Below are positions 60,113-64,000 of a DNA stretch of 64,000 nt, piece by piece. Position 1 is the first letter of the stretch. The number at the start of each line of letters is the position of its first letter. This DNA comes from Poecilobothrus nobilitatus (lineage: Eukaryota > Arthropoda > Insecta > Diptera > Dolichopodidae). The notes below the pieces were generated by a model. It was given only the letters and a program-made list of their open reading frames with translations, was not told where the DNA came from and did no database searches. The stretch is from NCBI GenBank assembly GCA_947095535.1, contig OX352774.1, positions 232,773,825 to 232,837,824 on the forward strand, in the 5' to 3' direction. A program made the translations under genes and the position numbers.

Positions 60113-63100
60113 TGTAAAGGCCTGCTTTTAAATGCAACTCTAAAATCTTTACTAATTTAGAATGAAATACAGGCAAGTGAAATACATATAGACAAAGGAT
60201 ACTACGGGCAAATTAAATAAAGGCATATATCACGCTCCCATAAACTTTCTATAATTTAATAAAAATAAAATAATTAGAAGAGATAATTCTAAATGCTTGT
60301 TGTTAAAATTTGTATGTAAATAGTTTGGAGAAAATAATAAATAATAAAAAGTAATTAGAAAAGATTTTTGATTGGGTTACAAAATCAGGATTATACGGTT
60401 TTTCTATAATATTTATATATATATTTTTTTTTAAGAGATTCATAATTATGATGAATTTTATAGTTGATTGCAAAATTAGGCTTTCAACAATTTGTTTAGA
60501 AAAAAATTGGGGGCAAATCATCTCCCACTATTTTAAAAATATATTTTTATCAAAATAACGATATCATGCATAAAAAGAAAAATCATCCAGTTTTAAAACT
60601 TTCGAGTATTATAACAATTTGCTATTGGGGTTTGTATAATGCTTAATTATAAGAAAACAATTTTTTTATAAAGTTGAACTTTACATTTTCCTTTCCCATT
60701 TCGGCATTATTTTAGTTTGAAAACGTTAATAAGTCCAAAGATCTAGTAGATTTTATTGAATAATTGAAAATACTTAATATACTTTACTTTCTTATTTTTT
60801 ACTTCTCTTACTTAGTTAAGAGCGATTATAAATTAAATTGACAAAAACCCAATTCACTAATATTATGATGATCATTACATAAAAATTTTAAATAAAACAA
60901 AATATAATTACATAATAATATAATTTTATTTTATTATTAGAATAAAAATTTTATAATTCTTATTCCAAAAAAAAAAAAAAAATATAATAAATTTTTTATT
61001 TGAATATTTTAATTTTTCCATTGAATCCATAATATAATAATACATAATATGTTTATATGTATATTATACAACAATACAATAACCTAATTTAAAATTTCCT
61101 TTTAATAAATTTTAATTTTATATAACAAATACCTAATTAAAAAATAACTTTTTAATAAATTTCCAAAAAAAAAAAAAAAACAACAACAAAAAAAAACAAT
61201 TAAATACAAATACAAATACAAACAACAAATACAAATTTTTATTTGAAAATTTTCCACATAAAATTTAAATTTAACCATACATAAATTAAAAATATATTTT
61301 TTTAAATAACAAAAAAAAAAAAAAAAATATTATATAAAATAACAAAAAAGATTAAAGAATTAAGGAATAATAAATACATCTAAATAAAATATATACTTAA
61401 AAATTTACTTGAATCAGAAACCTTAAAATTCGTAATAAAACAGGATCATAAAATGTACTTTTATTTTATTCTTTCAAAAACAAAAAAAAAAAAAAAAAAA
61501 CAAAAAAACAACCCATATTAAAAGTAAAACCAATTTAAAACCAATATCCATTTAAACTAAAATTATTTGTCACTCTAATATCACAGATGGTGCCAAAATA
61601 AACCAATTTATATTTATATTTATATTTTTTTGTTTATTTTTTTTTTTTTTTTTTATTCACTTTTAAACCATATCTTCGATTTTTAATTTATTATTTTTTA
61701 AAGTATTCTAAAATTTAAACTAAAAATAATATTAAAATTTATTTTAAAACACCCTATACAATATTTCTTTTACTATAATTTATAGAAAAAAAAAACCCTT
61801 TAAACTCAATTCAAAGTATTACCAAACAATATCCTTTTACTATATACTTTATTGATACACATACATACATATCCATACTTACATTCATATTATACAATAT
61901 AATAATATATGTTGTTACCACTTTTGTCCCTTTGCCATAAGACCATATTCACAACATTATATACTCCATACCTATTAAAAAATCTTCAGAATCCTTAAAG
62001 TTAGAATGCTAAAATCACAGGACTTTATTTATTGTTTAAAAGAAAAAAAAAATTAAATGGCTTTAACTTTATTCTGGTATATTTATATAGAAAAAAATGA
62101 GAATAAAAAAATATTCAATTGATTATCTTTAGATTAAAATTTATTTTTATTTGAAAGTACAAAAAAAAAAAAAAAAAAAAAAGAAGTGAAAAATAAAAAA
62201 ATAAATATTTCATAGTCTCTAGATAAATAACTTAAAAAAAAAAGAAATTGTGTGGTGATGGTTAAATAGTATTTTATTTAACCACATTTCACTATACATT
62301 TTTGTTTAAAAAATATTTCTATTGTTTGTTTTCAGCTCCATTTAAAAACAAATTTTTTTTTCTTAGCGTCACTCTGTCCTTTTAACAGTTCGTTTATTTG
62401 AAAAACTTCTTGGAAACATTTTCATCAAAGAGAGCGAGCGATATCATTTATTGATGGATTTTATGAAAAAACTAATTTTGTTGAACAGATTTTTAATGAG
62501 ACCTTACAAATTACAGAGTCTAATGTTAGTAATGTTCGAAAAAGTCTTTAATTTAACACAAATTTTACGGAGTAATTTTTCAATCTGAAAATGCTAATAA
62601 CAGAAGTTTTTTTTTTATAAACCAATACAGAAGAAATATATAACACAAGATGAAGTACAACTGTAATATAAAATGGAGTATAACACTCATACATGGGCTA
62701 GCGAACCATCAAACTTTTTTGAATTCCTTCAATAAAATCAAATAATCTGTCTTAGATGATCATGTTAAGTTACTACAACTTGCTTGTTTTAAAATTGGTG
62801 AAAATATGATAGCAATTTTACTGTTTTATATTTTTATGTAATGATTTTAGGTAATGTCTTTTACTATTTGATAGATGTTTTTCCCGTACCTACCTTGTGA
62901 GAGACAGCAAGTTCTCATTTCTATATAGTGGAATATGTTCCCTATACTACAATTTGGAACAATTCAATTATACTGTTTTTAGGTTTGTTTCTAATATCTT
63001 CTTACCTCTCTCTCCTTCCAATATCCTCTTACCTCTTTGCGTCGTTTCCTTTTCCATTTGGGTAAATCTATATTATCATAAAAAAATCCTTTTCAATTGT

Positions 63101-64000
63101 TTAATTAGCTATAAAAACAGAAATTTATTATTTTTACTAATTAGATAATATTTATATTGAATGTCAGGTGAAATAAGACTTTGTACAATTTTAGATGCAC
63201 CATATCTCTTAAACTTTTAATTTTAAGAGAAATATGATCTATAAACAAGAGGAAGTTAAGAAAACTTGTTTGTACTCTTACTCCTTTAAGAAATACACAG
63301 TGATAGAAAGTTTAAAATTTTTTTGCTTTTAGACACACTGTAAACAGAATACAATCATGCACAAAGTTTGTAAAAGAAAGATACGAGCTTAAAGTAAAGA
63401 TAAAGTTAAAGCATAAAATATATATTACCTGCGTGTGTATGACTTTTTAACCGAATTATCATACAAAAATGGTCACAATATATTCTAAAATTTTTTATAT
63501 ATACTACCCCTTTGATAATGTACATCTTGAAGATTCTTTAGTTGGATGCTGCCTTGTTTTTTAGTCTACACTGTGTGACTGATGATTAAAGACACACATA
63601 TTATTTTAAAAAGCATAATATATGTTCTTTTTTGCATTCCAGTTCCATACCATCTTTAGAATAATCTGATAATAAATTTGCGATGATCGTGAGAATTAAT
63701 AAATTGGGAAGGGTGTTGATTTTAATAAAAACTACATTATCTTTTAATTAGCATTTACATAATCTTTTAATTAACATTTTCTACTTTAAACCGTTACTTT
63801 TAATTTATTTTATCCGCAACACTTCTGAAAGTTTTTAAATGGCGTCAACTGACTTAAAAATAACTTTTCTTTCTTACAAAATTATTATAAATTAAATTTC
63901 TTTTTTTTTTGTTAAATAATGTGAATACAGAACGATCTTAAACATGTGCAGTAGATTGTGCATAAAATACTTATCTTAAAATAATATAAATCTTGGTATA
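60113..64000. other. AT-rich stretch to the end of the window, nothing recognised
   Basis: A-rich with several very long A runs (about 60966-60981, 61482-61500 and the 22-base run at 62161-62182), mainly on the plus strand from 61130 to 61560. A short internal duplication (TATC-TCTTACCTCT) lies at 62997-63037. No gene, RNA or element is supported. The open stretch at 62897-63148 has no motif. Confidence 0.5.

Noticed and set aside
1..64000. CRISPR arrays, bacterial operons, ribosome binding sites, rRNA genes
   Set aside because: No regularly spaced identical repeats with unique spacers, no operon-like gene layout and no rRNA sequence were seen; the DNA is eukaryotic in character.

Overview
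This window looks like non-coding DNA from an insect nuclear genome, most likely a true fly (Diptera). It is very A+T-rich (roughly four fifths by eye) and full of A or T runs of 10-22 bases, (TA)n tracts and short tetranucleotide repeats. No long open reading frame, operon or complete conserved protein gene is visible. The longest open stretches are under 150 codons and are low-complexity, bacterial-start or antisense artefacts, or lie inside repeats. The fly assignment is an inference from the mobile elements: a Helentron/DINE-type element with the 5' ATACCCTACAC / 3' GTGTAGGGTAT pairing, tRNA-derived SINEs, a TTAA-flanked MITE, a pogo-like MITE, and fragments of two kinds of non-LTR retrotransposon. 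The most economical reading is a large intergenic region or giant intron littered with decayed elements.

Layout. 1-4.6 kb: plain AT-rich DNA with a diverged 178-bp duplication and a 68-bp (TA) tract. 4.62-5.04 kb: an island of more complex sequence that supports a weak two-exon gene model. 5.9-8.6 kb: interspersed repeats, including a SINE (family A) and a dispersed repeat (R1). 10.9-13.25 kb: the densest repeat cluster, with a (TTTA)n compound array, a 393-bp tandem duplication headed by a tRNA-like block, a well-formed tRNA-like SINE head, and a near-perfect 190-bp inverted repeat around a 42-base loop. 16.44-17.62 kb: a full-length Helentron-like element with a 142-bp central tandem array. 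21.6-24.6 kb: a SINE, an A-rich tract, a miRNA-precursor-sized hairpin, a second tRNA-like head and the second R1 copy. 30.6 kb: an antisense SINE. 35-38.3 kb: a minisatellite, an ACAGGGTG-ended repeat, a candidate first coding exon and a hairpin. 41.3-43.7 kb: a jockey-like reverse-transcriptase relic, then a degenerate repeat split by a pogo-like MITE. 45.1 and 48.1 kb: an 86-bp hairpin and a TTAA-flanked MITE. 51.7-58.95 kb: a tRNA-like block and two relics of endonuclease/reverse-transcriptase elements, one on each strand. The rest to 64 kb is featureless AT-rich DNA.

The parts worth attention are structural rather than enzymatic: the 421-bp foldback at 12.81 kb, the hairpins at 23.6 and 45.1 kb, the ordered motif array in the pogo-like MITE, and the two small islands (4.67 and 38.0 kb) that could be real exons. 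All coordinates of repeats were read by eye, and edges may be off by a few bases.
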